Source: Paraburkholderia sp. CNPSo 3274 (GTDB taxonomy: Bacteria > Pseudomonadota > Gammaproteobacteria > Burkholderiales > Burkholderiaceae). From it: a stretch of DNA of 64,000 nt. A model generated the notes under the pieces. It made no database searches. It saw nothing but the letters and a program-made list of their open reading frames with translations, and was not told where the DNA came from. A program made the position numbers and the translations under genes. The DNA lies in NCBI RefSeq assembly GCF_024206475.1, contig NZ_JAMBPR010000006.1, positions 1-64,000 of the forward strand, read 5' to 3'. Shown piece by piece: positions 1 through 8,923 of the stretch. How positions within the stretch are numbered: position 1 is the first letter of the stretch; each line of letters begins with the position of its first letter.

Positions 1-444
1 AACGACAACCTTCGAAGCAAACGTGGCTTGCGGCAGGTTCGCCAGCGCGGCGAGCATCTGGCCGGTCTGGTTCGAATCGTCGTCAATGGCCTGCTTGCCG
101 AGGATGACCAGTTGCGGCTGTTCCTTGTCGACCAGCGCCTTCAGGAGCTTGGCGACGGCCAGCGGCTGCAGGTCTTCGTTCGACTCGATGAGGATCGCGC
201 GATCCGCGCCGATGGCCAGCGCCGTGCGCAGCGTTTCCTGCGCCTGCGTAACGCCCGCCGACACCGCGATGACTTCAGTCGCCACGCCCGCTTCCTTCAG
301 ACGCACCGCCTCTTCCACGGCGATTTCATCGAACGGGTTCATCGACATCTTGACGTTGGCGATGTCGACGCCCGTGCCATCCGACTTCACACGAACCTTC
401 ACGTTGTAATCGACTACGCGTTTGACTGGCACAAGGACTTTCAT
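1..444 (-). CDS. etfB: Electron transfer flavoprotein beta subunit (N-terminal part, cut by window edge)
   Basis: The first 148 codons are in the window and the C-terminus lies beyond base 1. EtfB pairs with EtfA to pass electrons from acyl-CoA and related dehydrogenases to ETF-ubiquinone oxidoreductase. The N-terminus [17 protein letters not shown] and the stretch [20 protein letters not shown] are typical of EtfB, as is the nucleotide-domain segment around [16 protein letters not shown]. The ATG at 444 is chosen because GGAG lies 7 nt upstream and a TATAAT box about 40 nt upstream. etfA normally follows directly, but that would be outside the window. The family assignment is very secure. 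Confidence 0.95.
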   Translation of the reverse strand, partial: MKVLVPVKRVVDYNVKVRVKSDGTGVDIANVKMSMNPFDEIAVEEAVRLKEAGVATEVIAVSAGVTQAQETLRTALAIGADRAILIESNEDLQPLAVAKLLKALVDKEQPQLVILGKQAIDDDSNQTGQMLAALANLPQATFASKVVV

Positions 445-484
445 TCACATGCTCCGAAGTTACGAATACGTCAACCTGGCGGAC

Positions 485-490
485 ATTATA
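485..490 (-). promoter_or_regulatory. Probable -10 box of the etfB promoter
   Basis: A perfect TATAAT on the minus strand lies 41 nt upstream of the etfB start codon. The hexamer 17 nt further upstream (GATCGG) is a poor -35 match, so an activator or an extended -10 may be needed. This is inferred from sequence only. Confidence 0.5.
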
Positions 491-590
491 GCGATAGCCC
501 TGTCGGGCCGATCTGCCACCAGCAATTTTCACGAACCACCGCTGCCGCACCCCGGTCGTCAGTAGCGAACGATCGTGCGATTTTACGGTG

Positions 591-616
591 AAAAAAACCC
601 GGGCATCAAGCCCGGG
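591..616 (-). terminator. Rho-independent terminator of the metNIQ operon
   Basis: On the minus strand a perfect 6-bp CCCGGG stem with a 7-nt loop is followed by seven T residues. It lies about 40 nt downstream of the metQ stop codon, so it most likely ends the metN-metI-metQ transcript before the etf promoter. Confidence 0.85.
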
Positions 617-655
617 CGCCGAAAAATATCTCTAATTTCACGGCCTGGACGGGGC

Positions 656-1453
656 CTACCAGGCGGTGATGACCGCCCCGCCAAACTTCGTTTCGATGTA
701 CTGCTTCACTTCCGGCGAGTGGTACGCGGCGACCAGCTTCGCCACCCAGGGCTTGTTGCGGTCGGCCTCGCGGATAGCAAGGATATTCACGTACGGCCCC
801 TTCGGGTCTTCGATTGCGATCGCGTCCTGTTTCGGCTTCAGGCCCGCTTGCATGGCGAAGTTCGTATTGATCGCCGCGGCGTCCACGTCGTCGAGCGAAC
901 GCGGAATCTGCGCCGCGTCGAGCTCGACGATTTTCAGCTTCCTGGGGTTTTCCACGATGTCGAGCGGCGTCGCCTTCAAACCTGCGTCGGCGCGCAACTT
1001 GATGAGACCCTGGCTCTGCAGCAGCAGCAATGCACGGCCGCCATTCGTTGGATCGTTAGGCACGGCGATGCGAGCGCCCGGCTTCAGTTCGGAGAGCGAT
1101 TTGATCTTCTTCGAGTAGATGCCCATCGGGAACGTGACCGTGTCCGCGATCTTGATGAGCTTGTAGCCGCGATCCTTCACCTGCGCGTCGAGATACGGCG
1201 CATGCTGGTAGCTGTTGGCGTCGAGGTCGCCGCCCGCGAGCGCCGCATTCGGCTGCACGTAGTCGGAGAACTCGATGATCTTGATGTTCAGGCCGTTCTT
1301 CGCGGCCACGCTCTTCACGATTTCCATCACCTGCTCGTGCGGGCCGCCCGTCACGCCCACCTTGATGGTTTCGTCCGCGTGCGCAGCAAGCGGTGCGACG
1401 AGCGAAGCCGCGCCAAGCGCCGCCACGAGCCGGATCATGAAACGACGTTGCAT
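656..1453 (-). CDS. metQ: MetQ/NlpA-family substrate-binding protein (methionine ABC importer)
   Basis: This is the periplasmic solute-binding component of a MetNIQ-type importer for D- and L-methionine. The 265-residue product has a cleavable signal peptide (about residues 1-26, ending APLAAHA) followed by the family opening ETIKVGVTGGPHEQVME. There is no lipobox cysteine near the cleavage site, so unlike E. coli MetQ it is probably soluble in the periplasm and not lipid-anchored. The ATG at 1453 is preferred over an in-frame TTG two codons earlier because AAAGG sits just upstream. It is last in metN-metI-metQ and is followed by a terminator. The exact substrate (methionine or a related compound) is inferred from family. 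Confidence 0.92.
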   Translation of the reverse strand: MQRRFMIRLVAALGAASLVAPLAAHADETIKVGVTGGPHEQVMEIVKSVAAKNGLNIKIIEFSDYVQPNAALAGGDLDANSYQHAPYLDAQVKDRGYKLIKIADTVTFPMGIYSKKIKSLSELKPGARIAVPNDPTNGGRALLLLQSQGLIKLRADAGLKATPLDIVENPRKLKIVELDAAQIPRSLDDVDAAAINTNFAMQAGLKPKQDAIAIEDPKGPYVNILAIREADRNKPWVAKLVAAYHSPEVKQYIETKFGGAVITAW

Positions 1454-1508
1454 ACCCAACCTTTGTCTTGTGTAGTGGTGTTGATCGAAAAACTGCCTGT
1501 TTTAAGGC

Positions 1509-2162
1509 TTATTTATGGCTCAGGCGCCGCACGAGCCAGTCGCCGAACGACTGCACGAGCTGCACGAACACGATCAGGATCACGACCACGATCAGCATGA
1601 CTTCGGGTTCGAAGCGCTGATAGCCGTAGCGGATGCCAAGGTCGCCAAGACCGCCCCCGCCGATCGCGCCAGCCATCGCCGAATAGCCGACGAGCGAGAT
1701 GAACGTGATGGTGAGCCCCGCCACCACGCCAGGCAGCGACTCGGGCAGCAGCACCTTGAAGACGATCTGGCTCGTGCTCGCGCCCATGGCCTGGGCGGCT
1801 TCGATCAGGCCGCGATCGACTTCGCGCAGCGCCGTCTCCACGAGTCGCGCGATAAACGGCGCAGCGGCAATGGTGAGCGGCACGACGGCGGCCGCCGTGC
1901 CGATCGACGAGCCGACCACGAGGCGCGTGAACGGAATCACCGCGACGAGCAGGATGATGAACGGCGTGGAACGCACGGCATTGACGATCACGCCCATCAC
2001 GCGATTCGCGGCGATGTTCTGCAGCACGCCGTTGCGGTCGGTGAGATAGAGCAGCACGCCGAGTGGCAGGCCGACGGCCGCGCCGACGAGTCCCGAGATA
2101 CCCACCATGACGAGCGTCTCCCGGAACGACTGGACGAACATGTCGAACATTTCACTCCACAT
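1509..2162 (-). CDS. metI: MetI-family ABC transporter permease
   Basis: This is the inner-membrane permease of the methionine-type importer. At 217 residues it matches the usual MetI length. It has about five hydrophobic segments and the EAA-loop region [21 protein letters not shown] (about residues 112-132), which contacts the ATPase MetN. The start at 2162 is chosen because GGAGGAAC, within the end of metN, lies 6-8 nt upstream. It overlaps the metN stop by 11 nt, which suggests translational coupling. An ATG at 2150 is a weaker alternative. Confidence 0.93.
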   Translation of the reverse strand: MWSEMFDMFVQSFRETLVMVGISGLVGAAVGLPLGVLLYLTDRNGVLQNIAANRVMGVIVNAVRSTPFIILLVAVIPFTRLVVGSSIGTAAAVVPLTIAAAPFIARLVETALREVDRGLIEAAQAMGASTSQIVFKVLLPESLPGVVAGLTITFISLVGYSAMAGAIGGGGLGDLGIRYGYQRFEPEVMLIVVVILIVFVQLVQSFGDWLVRRLSHK

Positions 2163-3186
2163 GGGACAGTTCCTCCACCACGACACCTTGCTCGCGCAGC
2201 CACGCCATGGCCTGCGCCACCTTCAGCGGATCGCCGCCCGCGAGCACCGCGAGCGAGCCGAACGCCTGCCCCTGGATCTCGTCGATCTGGCCGTGCAGGA
2301 TATTGAAATCGAGTTCGAAGCGGCGAATCGTTTCCGAAAGAACCGGCTGGTCGACGCCCGTGCCCTTGAACGCGAGGCGCAGCAAGTGGCCGCTACCCTT
2401 CGCGAGATGCTCGGCCACGCGCGCCTTGAGCGCGGGCGGCAGCTCCTGGGCGATCACATCGCCGAGCAGCGCGCGCGTGACTTCGTGGTGCGGTTGCAGG
2501 AACACGTCGATCACGGGGCCGCTTTCCACCACGCGGCCCGCATCGAGCACGGCCACGCGGTCGCAGACCTGTTTGATCACTTCCATCTGGTGCGTGATCA
2601 TCACGATGGTCAGGTTCAGTTCGCGATTGATCTTGCGCAGCAGGTCGAGAATCGCGCGCGTGGTTTCGGGGTCGAGCGCCGAGGTCGCCTCATCCGAAAG
2701 CAGCACCTTCGGCTTGCTCGCGAGCGCGCGCGCAATCCCCACGCGCTGCTTCTGGCCGCCGCTGATCTGCGAGGGATAGCGGTCTTTCTGCGCGGTGAGG
2801 CCGACGAGTTCGAGCAGCGGCAGCACCGTCGCTTCGATCTCGGCGCGCTTCACGCCGGCGAGTTCGAGCGGCAGCGCGACGTTGTCGAACACCGTGCGCG
2901 ACGACAGCAGGTTGAAGTGCTGAAAAATCATGCCGATCTCGCGGCGCGCTTCGCGCAGGTCGGCCGACGAGAGCGACGTGAGCGTGCGCCCGTTGACGAC
3001 GATGTCGCCTTCGGTGGGCCGCGTGAGCAGGTTGAGGGTGCGCACGAGCGTGCTCTTGCCTGCGCCGCTGCGCCCAATGATGCCGAACACTTCGCCCGGC
3101 GGAATCGTCAGATTGACGTTGTGCAGCGCCTCGATCCAGCCTTGTGGGCCGGCGAAGCGCTGGGACACGTTTCGAATTTCGATCAT
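2152..3186 (-). CDS. metN: MetN-type methionine import ATP-binding protein
   Basis: This is the ATPase that powers the methionine ABC importer. Its 344 residues contain Walker [10 protein letters not shown], the signature ISGGQKQR, Walker B VLLSDEAT and the switch histidine in MITHQ. The C-terminal third (about residues 265-344) is an ACT-like NIL domain, the part that mediates substrate trans-inhibition in E. coli MetN. The start is set at MIEIRNVS (3186); an ATG four codons earlier is possible but is not supported by a better ribosome site. It is first gene of metN-metI-metQ, and metI starts inside its 3' end. Confidence 0.95.
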   Translation of the reverse strand: MIEIRNVSQRFAGPQGWIEALHNVNLTIPPGEVFGIIGRSGAGKSTLVRTLNLLTRPTEGDIVVNGRTLTSLSSADLREARREIGMIFQHFNLLSSRTVFDNVALPLELAGVKRAEIEATVLPLLELVGLTAQKDRYPSQISGGQKQRVGIARALASKPKVLLSDEATSALDPETTRAILDLLRKINRELNLTIVMITHQMEVIKQVCDRVAVLDAGRVVESGPVIDVFLQPHHEVTRALLGDVIAQELPPALKARVAEHLAKGSGHLLRLAFKGTGVDQPVLSETIRRFELDFNILHGQIDEIQGQAFGSLAVLAGGDPLKVAQAMAWLREQGVVVEELSHVE

Positions 3187-3476
3187 GGAAAAAAGCAAAA
3201 CGGCGGGTGTGCCGCGCGCCGCTCGCGCAGGCCGCCCCTTTCGGGTAGCGGAAAACGCGTCGCGCCGGCAGACAGCCGCCGTTTGATGGACTGGATTTAG
3301 CTCGCCATTTTACCCTGGCACGCAAAATTCCTTTTAATAATCAATTTCGATAATTTCATAACTGGATTGCATTAGAGGGTTCTGGCAGCGCGTGGCCGCC
3401 CGCGCGGCCGCTACACTGCTGCCGACAGACTGATACCGAAAACGAACCGCCACGAAACGCCCAAACAGGGAGCGAG
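3187..3476. other. Divergent intergenic region between metN and the lipase gene
   Basis: This 290-bp gap holds the promoters of two divergent genes. It contains an AT-rich patch at about 3325-3375 in an otherwise GC-rich setting, the likely site of both promoters. I could not fit a convincing -35/-10 pair, and I see no methionine-related riboswitch or MetJ-box array. Confidence 0.4.
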
Positions 3477-4367
3477 ATGGAGACCAGTCAGAACATCGCC
3501 ACGGCGCAAGCCGACGAACCGACCGCGCAATCGACGCTGCCTACGCGTGACGGCGTGGAACTGCCGCTCTACGTCTGGCGCGCGAGCGCGCCGCCGCGCG
3601 CGGCCATCGCGCTGCTTCATGGCCTGGCGGAACACGCGGGCCGCTATGCGGCCCTCGCCGCGCAGCTGAACGCCGTGGGCATCGATGTCTACGCAATCGA
3701 TCTGCGCGGTCACGGGCATGCACCTGGCCGCCGCACCTGGATCGCGCACTTCGACGAATATCTCGACGACGCCGAGGCGCTTCTCGCCCATGCGAGCGCG
3801 CAATGCGCGACACACAGCGCACCGCTCTTCCTGATGGGACACAGCATGGGCGGAGCAATCGCCGCGCTTTATGCCGTCGAGCGCCTGCCGCAATCGCGCG
3901 TGCGGCTCGCGGGCCTGCTGCTCTCGAGCGCGGCGCTCGCGCCGGGCCGCGACGTACCCGCGTGGAAAATCGCCGCGAGCCGTGTGATCAGCGCGATCTG
4001 GCCGACCTTTCCGGCCATGAAGGTCGACGCGGCGCTGCTCGCGCGCGAGCGTAAAGTGGTCGAAGCCAATCGCGCCGATCCGCTCGTGCATCACGGCGCG
4101 ATTCCCGCCCGCACGGGAGCGCAATTGCTGGAAGCGATGAAGCGCATCGAGGCGGGACGCGCGCACCTGCGGCTACCCGTGCTGATCTGGCATGGCACCG
4201 AGGACAAGCTCACCGAACCCGAAGGCAGCCGCGCATTCGGCGCGCACGTGGGATCGCCCGATCGCACGCTCACGCTCTATGAAGGCAGCTACCACGAAAC
4301 GCTCAACGACCTCGATCGAGAGCGCGTGATTGGCGCGCTGATCGATTGGATCGACCGGCACTGCTGA
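3477..4367 (+). CDS. Alpha/beta hydrolase, lysophospholipase/monoacylglycerol lipase type
   Basis: This 296-residue serine hydrolase resembles the PldB/monoglyceride lipase group. The nucleophile elbow GHSMGG places the catalytic Ser at 123, the acid is likely Asp243 (in HGTEDK) and the base His273 (in SYHETLND). The oxyanion region LLHGLAEHAGRY is also typical. There is no signal peptide, so it probably works in the cytoplasm on lysophospholipids or monoacylglycerols. GGGAG lies a few bases upstream of the ATG. It converges with the crotonase gene with only 13 bp between stops. The substrate cannot be fixed from sequence. Confidence 0.85.
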   Translation: METSQNIATAQADEPTAQSTLPTRDGVELPLYVWRASAPPRAAIALLHGLAEHAGRYAALAAQLNAVGIDVYAIDLRGHGHAPGRRTWIAHFDEYLDDAEALLAHASAQCATHSAPLFLMGHSMGGAIAALYAVERLPQSRVRLAGLLLSSAALAPGRDVPAWKIAASRVISAIWPTFPAMKVDAALLARERKVVEANRADPLVHHGAIPARTGAQLLEAMKRIEAGRAHLRLPVLIWHGTEDKLTEPEGSRAFGAHVGSPDRTLTLYEGSYHETLNDLDRERVIGALIDWIDRHC

Positions 4368-4380
4368 GCGGCCTGGCGCG

Positions 4381-5175
4381 TTACTTCGCGCCGCGTTTCT
4401 CGATGAACGCCTGCACGCCGTCGAGCGCGGGGTCGGTCATCATGTTGCAGGCCATGGTCTGCCCGGCCAGTTGATACGCGGCTTCGATGCCCATTTCGAG
4501 CTGCCCGTAGAAGAGCCCCTTGCCCGCCGCGACCGCCTCGCGCGGCTTCGCGCAGATGCTCGCGGCCAGCGCGGTCACGGCGGCGTCGAGTTCGTCGGCG
4601 GGAACCACGCGGTTCACGAGGCCTTCGCGCAACGCCTTTCCCGCATCGATGAATTCGCCCGTCATCAGCATCTCGAATGCCGCCTTGCGGGAGACGTTGC
4701 GTGAGAGCGGCACAGCGGGCGTCGAGCAAAAGAGCCCGAGATTGATGCCCGACACCGCAAAGCGCGCCGAGTCCGCCGCCACCGCCAGGTCGCACATCGC
4801 GACGAGCTGGCAGCCCGCCGCCGTCGCCACGCCCTGCACGCGCGCGATGTCGGGCTGCGGCATCTTTTGAATGGCAAGCATCATCTTCGAGCAGCGCTCG
4901 AACAGTTTCGCGTAGTACTCATGCGAGGGCGCCGCGCGCATTTCCCTGAGATCGTGGCCCGCGCAGAACGCGCGCCCCGCCGCTGCGATCACGACCACGC
5001 GCGCGTCGGATTTCGCTAGCGCCGCGAGTTCGCCCTGCAATGCATCGATGAGCGCTTCGGAAAGCGCGTTGAACGCATCCGGGCGGTTCAGCGTGAGGCG
5101 CACGACGCCGGGCACGCCATACGCGTCGCGCGTGACTTCGACCAGCGATGGCGATGAGGAGGGAATGGCGCTCAC
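4381..5175 (-). CDS. Enoyl-CoA hydratase/isomerase-family (crotonase fold) protein, ECHDC3-like
   Basis: The 264-residue protein has the full crotonase fold, including the CoA-binding and oxyanion segment AGRAFCAGHDLREM and GVATAAGCQLVAMCDLAVA. Aligned by eye with rat mitochondrial enoyl-CoA hydratase, catalytic Glu144 becomes Gln (in GCQLV) and Glu164 becomes Gly (in FAVSGINLG). Classical hydration activity is therefore doubtful, and the pattern resembles the ECHDC3 branch. The start is GTG at 5175, supported by AAGGAG 9 nt upstream. It lies 64 bp downstream of the HDAC-like gene on the same strand, so the two may be cotranscribed. The real reaction is unknown. Confidence 0.85.
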   Translation of the reverse strand: MSAIPSSSPSLVEVTRDAYGVPGVVRLTLNRPDAFNALSEALIDALQGELAALAKSDARVVVIAAAGRAFCAGHDLREMRAAPSHEYYAKLFERCSKMMLAIQKMPQPDIARVQGVATAAGCQLVAMCDLAVAADSARFAVSGINLGLFCSTPAVPLSRNVSRKAAFEMLMTGEFIDAGKALREGLVNRVVPADELDAAVTALAASICAKPREAVAAGKGLFYGQLEMGIEAAYQLAGQTMACNMMTDPALDGVQAFIEKRGAK

Positions 5176-5239
5176 GATGCGTGTCTCCTTCGTTCGAATG
5201 TGTGCGATGTGGGTCCGCGCTCAGGGCCGCGCAGACCGT

Positions 5240-6166
5240 CTAGATATCCGCCAGCACGCGCAGATGCGCCACCACGCTGCGGCCAAGCGCCGAGAGGTTA
5301 TAGCCGCCTTCGAGGCTGCTCACGATGCGCCCGTTCGCATAGCGGCCCGCGATCTCGCGAATCTGTTCCGTGATCCACGCGAAGTCGTCCTCCACGAGCC
5401 CCATGTTGCCGAGGTCGTCTTCGCGATGCGCGTCGAAGCCCGCCGAGACGAACACCATCTCCGGCTTGAACTCGTGCAGCCGCGGCAGCCACATGATGTC
5501 GATGGCCTCGCGCACTTCCATGCCCTTCGTGCGCGCCGCAATCGGCAGATTGACCATGTTCGGCGCCGGATTCTCGGCCCCCGTGTACGGATAGAACGGA
5601 TGCTGAAAGAAGCTGCACATCAGCACGCGCGAGTCGCCCGCGAACGCCGCCTCGGTACCATTGCCGTGATGCACGTCGAAATCGACGATCGCCACGCGTT
5701 GGAGGCCATGGACTTCGAGCGCATGGCGCGCCGCGATCGCGATGTTGTTGAAGAAACAAAAGCCCATCGCGCGCGCGGGCTCCGCGTGATGGCCGGGCGG
5801 GCGCACGCTGCAGAATGCGTTCTCGTAGCGCCCCGCGAGCACCGCGTCGGTGGCCGCGATCGCCGCGCCTGCCGCACGCAGCGCCGCCTGCCAGGTGTGC
5901 GGATTCATCAGCGTGTCGGGGTCGATGCTCGCGTAGCCTTCCGTGGGCGCCGTGTCGCGGATGAAGTCGATGTGCGCCTGGGTATGCACGCGCAGGAGGT
6001 CCGCCTCGGTCGCAAGCGGCGCTGATTCGTCGCGCTCGATCAGCGCGTCGATGCGGCTCGCGATCAGCTGGTCTTCGATGGCCTGCAGACGCGCGGGGCA
6101 TTCAGGATGCCATTCGCCCATCTCGTGCAGCAGAAAATCGGGGTGAGAGAAGAAACCGGTCGTCAT
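5240..6166 (-). CDS. Histone deacetylase-family (HDAC/acetoin utilisation-like) amidohydrolase
   Basis: This 308-residue Zn-dependent deacylase of the arginase/deacetylase fold has the active-site histidine pair in RPPGHHAEPARAMGFCFFNN. The metal ligands appear as DFDVHHGNGTEAAF and the later Asp in SAGFDAHREDDLG. The glycine motif EGGYN closes the pocket. Bacterial members act on acetylpolyamines, acetylated proteins or other amides, and the sequence does not tell which. The start at 6166 (MTTGFFSHPDF) fits the family N-terminus; longer in-frame extensions are Arg-rich and not family-like. The crotonase-like gene follows on the same strand. Confidence 0.88.
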   Translation of the reverse strand: MTTGFFSHPDFLLHEMGEWHPECPARLQAIEDQLIASRIDALIERDESAPLATEADLLRVHTQAHIDFIRDTAPTEGYASIDPDTLMNPHTWQAALRAAGAAIAATDAVLAGRYENAFCSVRPPGHHAEPARAMGFCFFNNIAIAARHALEVHGLQRVAIVDFDVHHGNGTEAAFAGDSRVLMCSFFQHPFYPYTGAENPAPNMVNLPIAARTKGMEVREAIDIMWLPRLHEFKPEMVFVSAGFDAHREDDLGNMGLVEDDFAWITEQIREIAGRYANGRIVSSLEGGYNLSALGRSVVAHLRVLADI

Positions 6167-6336
6167 GAGTCGCACTGGCCGCGGGCTTCGCGCATGCGCG
6201 CGGCCGCGGGTCTCCGTCTGTCTTTTGTCTGGCGGCGCGCCGGTTGGCGCGCGAACAGACACCACGTTACCACAGCGACCTGGTGCTCATGCGCCACGGC
6301 GGCGCGCAACGGCCCAATTCCCATAAGGCGCTCGGT

Positions 6337-6342
6337 TATACT
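6337..6342 (+). promoter_or_regulatory. Possible -10 box of the lytic transglycosylase gene
   Basis: TATACT lies 39 nt upstream of the start codon of the MltB-like gene in an otherwise GC-rich gap. No good -35 box is seen at the right distance. Confidence 0.35.
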
Positions 6343-6380
6343 GCCCGGGTTCTTCCTGGACCGCTCTCCCCCTCTCTCTC

Positions 6381-7703
6381 ATGACGCTCAAGACCGCTCT
6401 GTCCGCCTCCAGCCGCCCACGTCGCACGACCCTCGCACTCGCGCTTTGCGTCGCGGCGTCGTTGTGCACCGGCGCGGCGCGCGCGCAAACTGCCGCGCCG
6501 AAATCGCGACAGACGCCGCTCACGCTCGCGCAGGCACAGCCGCAGACGCCGACGCAGGGCCAGACGTTCGAAGAGGAGATCGTCCCGCAGCGCTACGCGA
6601 ACAATCCGGACGTCGACGGCTTCATCAACGACATGGTGGCGCGCTACGACTTCGATCCCACCGCACTGCATGCGCTTTTCGCGAGCGCGAATTATTCGGC
6701 GACGGCGGTGAAGCTCGTCACGCCCTCGCCCGTTCCGGGCGTCAAGAACTGGCGCGCATATCAGGCACGCTTCCTCGACCCAGTGCGCATCAATGCGGGC
6801 GTGCGCTTCTGGCGCGCAAACCAGGCCACGCTGCAGCGCGCGTCGGAAGAGTTTGGCGTGCCGCCCGAAGTGATCGTCGGCATCATCGGCGTGGAGACGA
6901 TCTACGGCCGCTACATGGGCAACTTCCGCGTGCTCGACGCGCTCACCACGCTCGCCTTCGATTATCCGAACACGCCGAACCGCGCCGAGCGCATGGCAAC
7001 GTTCCGGAAGAATCTCGAGGATTACCTCGTGTGGACGCGCGATGCGCAGATCGATCCGTCGTCGGTGCTCGGCTCGTACACGGGCGCGATCGGCATTCCG
7101 CAGTTCCTGCCAAGCAGCATCGTGCAGTACGCGGTGGACTACGAGGGCAACAACCACATCGACCTGCGCGCGAGCACGGCCGACGCGATCGGCAGCGTAG
7201 CGAACTATCTGCGCCAGAACGGCTGGGAATCGGGGCGGCCCGTGGTCTGGAATATCGCCACCGATGCGGGCAGCCTCGGCATCGCACAGGCCGCTGCCGA
7301 CGGCAAGCCAGAACCGCGCTGGCCGCTGAGCCAGTTGCTGCGTTCGGGCCTCGTGCTCGACCAGCCGGACGTCGACCTCGCCGCCGAGGCAGGCACGCCT
7401 GTCACGGTGATCGACCTGCCCTCGCCTGGCCGCGGCACCGAGTACAAGCTCGGCCTCAAGAACTTTTATGTGCTGACGCGCTATAACCGCAGCTTCTTCT
7501 ACGCGCTCGCGGTGTATCAGTTGGGCATGCGCGTGAAGGCGCAGATGCTGGCGACGCAGCCGGGCGTGGGTGTGGGCCCGGCGAACGGAAATGGCGGCAA
7601 TGGCGGCAATGGCGGCAATGGCGGCAACGGCAATGGCAACGGCAATGGGATGAACAGCGCCCCGAACGGTACGGGCACGACGCCACCCGGACAGCAAGAC
7701 TAA
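6381..7703 (+). CDS. mltB: Lytic murein transglycosylase B-type with Asn/Gly-rich tail
   Basis: This GH103-type enzyme cleaves MurNAc-GlcNAc bonds of peptidoglycan to form 1,6-anhydro-MurNAc ends. A signal peptide covers about residues 1-35 (cleavage after ARA). There is no lipobox, so it is probably soluble in the periplasm. The catalytic Glu172 lies in the motif GIIGVETIYGRYMGNF, and GSYTGAIGIPQFLPSS is typical of the family. The mature domain ends near residue 395. The last 45 residues are low-complexity Asn/Gly, encoded by short tandem repeats, which makes the 440-residue protein longer than E. coli MltB. A strong bidirectional terminator separates it from convergent cysM. Confidence 0.9.
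   Translation: MTLKTALSASSRPRRTTLALALCVAASLCTGAARAQTAAPKSRQTPLTLAQAQPQTPTQGQTFEEEIVPQRYANNPDVDGFINDMVARYDFDPTALHALFASANYSATAVKLVTPSPVPGVKNWRAYQARFLDPVRINAGVRFWRANQATLQRASEEFGVPPEVIVGIIGVETIYGRYMGNFRVLDALTTLAFDYPNTPNRAERMATFRKNLEDYLVWTRDAQIDPSSVLGSYTGAIGIPQFLPSSIVQYAVDYEGNNHIDLRASTADAIGSVANYLRQNGWESGRPVVWNIATDAGSLGIAQAAADGKPEPRWPLSQLLRSGLVLDQPDVDLAAEAGTPVTVIDLPSPGRGTEYKLGLKNFYVLTRYNRSFFYALAVYQLGMRVKAQMLATQPGVGVGPANGNGGNGGNGGNGGNGNGNGNGMNSAPNGTGTTPPGQQD
7590..7649 (+). repeat. Short tandem repeats encoding an Asn-Gly tail
   Basis: Four perfect copies of the 9-mer AATGGCGGC (7590-7625) are followed by four 6-mers alternating AACGGC and AATGGC/G (7626-7649). They lie in frame inside the transglycosylase gene and encode (NGG)4(NG)4. 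Slippage here would change tail length without shifting frame. Confidence 0.9.
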
Positions 7704-7720
7704 TTTCAGTGGTACAAATC

Positions 7721-7756
7721 AAAACGGCCTTCGGAAACACCGAAGGCCGTTTTTTT
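7721..7756. terminator. Bidirectional terminator between mltB and cysM
   Basis: An 11-bp perfect stem (7724-7734 with 7740-7750) and 5-nt loop is flanked by AAAA on the left and seven T on the right. It can end mltB on the plus strand and cysM on the minus strand. Confidence 0.93.
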
Positions 7757-7771
7757 GCGCCCACGCTTCAA

Positions 7772-8674
7772 TCAAGCGGGAAACACACCCGTAGAGAGAT
7801 ACCGGTCGCCACGATCGCAGACGATGAACACGATCGTCGCGTTCTCGAGCTGGCGCGCAAGACGCATCGCCACCTCGCATGCGCCGCCCGACGAGATACC
7901 CGCGAAAATGCCTTCGACCGAGGCAAGACGGCGCGCCATGTTCTCAGCGGCAGCCTGGCTCACGTTCTCCACGCGATCCACGCGACTGCGGTCGAAAATC
8001 TTCGGCAAATACGCTTCAGGCCACTTGCGAATGCCCGGAATGCGCGAGCCTTCTTCCGGCTGCGCGCCGACGATCTCGATCGCCTGATTCTTTTCTTTCA
8101 GGAACTGGGACGTGCCCATGATCGTGCCGGTCGTGCCCATCGACGAAACGAAATGCGTGATACGCCCTTCGGTGTCGCGCCAGATTTCCGGTCCGGTGGT
8201 CTCGTAGTGCGCAAGCGGATTGTCGGGATTGGCGAACTGGTCGAGGATGATGCCCTTGCCGTCGCGCTGCATTTGCTCGGCGAGGTCGCGCGCATATTCC
8301 ATGCCGCCCTTGACCGGCGTGAGCATGATTTCCGCACCGTAAGCTGCCATGCTCTGGCGACGCTCGACCGAGAGGTCTTCCGGCATGATGAGCACCATCT
8401 TGTAGCCGCGGATAGCCGCCGTCATGGCGAGCGCGATGCCCGTATTGCCGCTGGTCGCTTCGATGAGCGTGTCGCCCGGCTTGATGCGGCCGCGCTCTTC
8501 GGCTTTACGGATCATCGAGAGCGCTGGACGGTCCTTCACCGACCCAGCCGGGTTGTTGCCTTCCAGCTTGGCTAGCACGACGTTGTTGCGGGCGCGGATG
8601 TCGTCGTCCGGCAGGCGAACGAGCTGCACGAGCGGTGTATTGCCGATCGTGTCTTCAATGGTCTTGTAGGGCAT
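7772..8674 (-). CDS. cysM: Cysteine synthase B (O-acetylserine sulfhydrylase)
   Basis: This PLP enzyme makes cysteine from O-acetylserine and sulfide or thiosulfate in the cytoplasm. The 300-residue product carries the PLP lysine at about K47 in NPAGSVKDR, the substrate loop EATSGNTGIALAM, and the phosphate-binding loop near SSMGTTGTIMG. The C-terminal CDRGDRYLSTGVF is characteristic of CysM rather than CysK. It sits downstream of the ComEA-like gene but behind a probable terminator, so it is likely transcribed from its own promoter in the 8675-8790 gap. Confidence 0.95.
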   Translation of the reverse strand: MPYKTIEDTIGNTPLVQLVRLPDDDIRARNNVVLAKLEGNNPAGSVKDRPALSMIRKAEERGRIKPGDTLIEATSGNTGIALAMTAAIRGYKMVLIMPEDLSVERRQSMAAYGAEIMLTPVKGGMEYARDLAEQMQRDGKGIILDQFANPDNPLAHYETTGPEIWRDTEGRITHFVSSMGTTGTIMGTSQFLKEKNQAIEIVGAQPEEGSRIPGIRKWPEAYLPKIFDRSRVDRVENVSQAAAENMARRLASVEGIFAGISSGGACEVAMRLARQLENATIVFIVCDRGDRYLSTGVFPA

Positions 8675-8794
8675 GGAAATGGCGGTGAGGCGCGATGACG
8701 TGATCTGTCGATTCTAAACCACGCGGGCAGCGACCGCAGGGGATCCATAACGCTGGTATGGACGCAGTCTGGCGACCCAACCTCCACGCGCGGC

Positions 8795-8822
8795 AAAAAG
8801 CCCGCGGCCCGAGCCGCGGGTC
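8795..8822 (-). terminator. Probable terminator of the ComEA-like gene
   Basis: On the minus strand the 8-bp stem CCCGCGGC/GCCGCGGG with a 4-nt loop is followed by CTTTTTG. It lies about 100 nt downstream of the ComEA-like stop codon and would close the long minus-strand series before cysM. Confidence 0.7.
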
Positions 8823-8923
8823 AACGTCGCGGGTCGACATCACCTGAGCGACACCTGAAGGAGACTGCGCCCCGCGACGGTGAAGCGCGACGCGCGGGGT
8901 AAAACGCAAACGCAAGCGGACGG

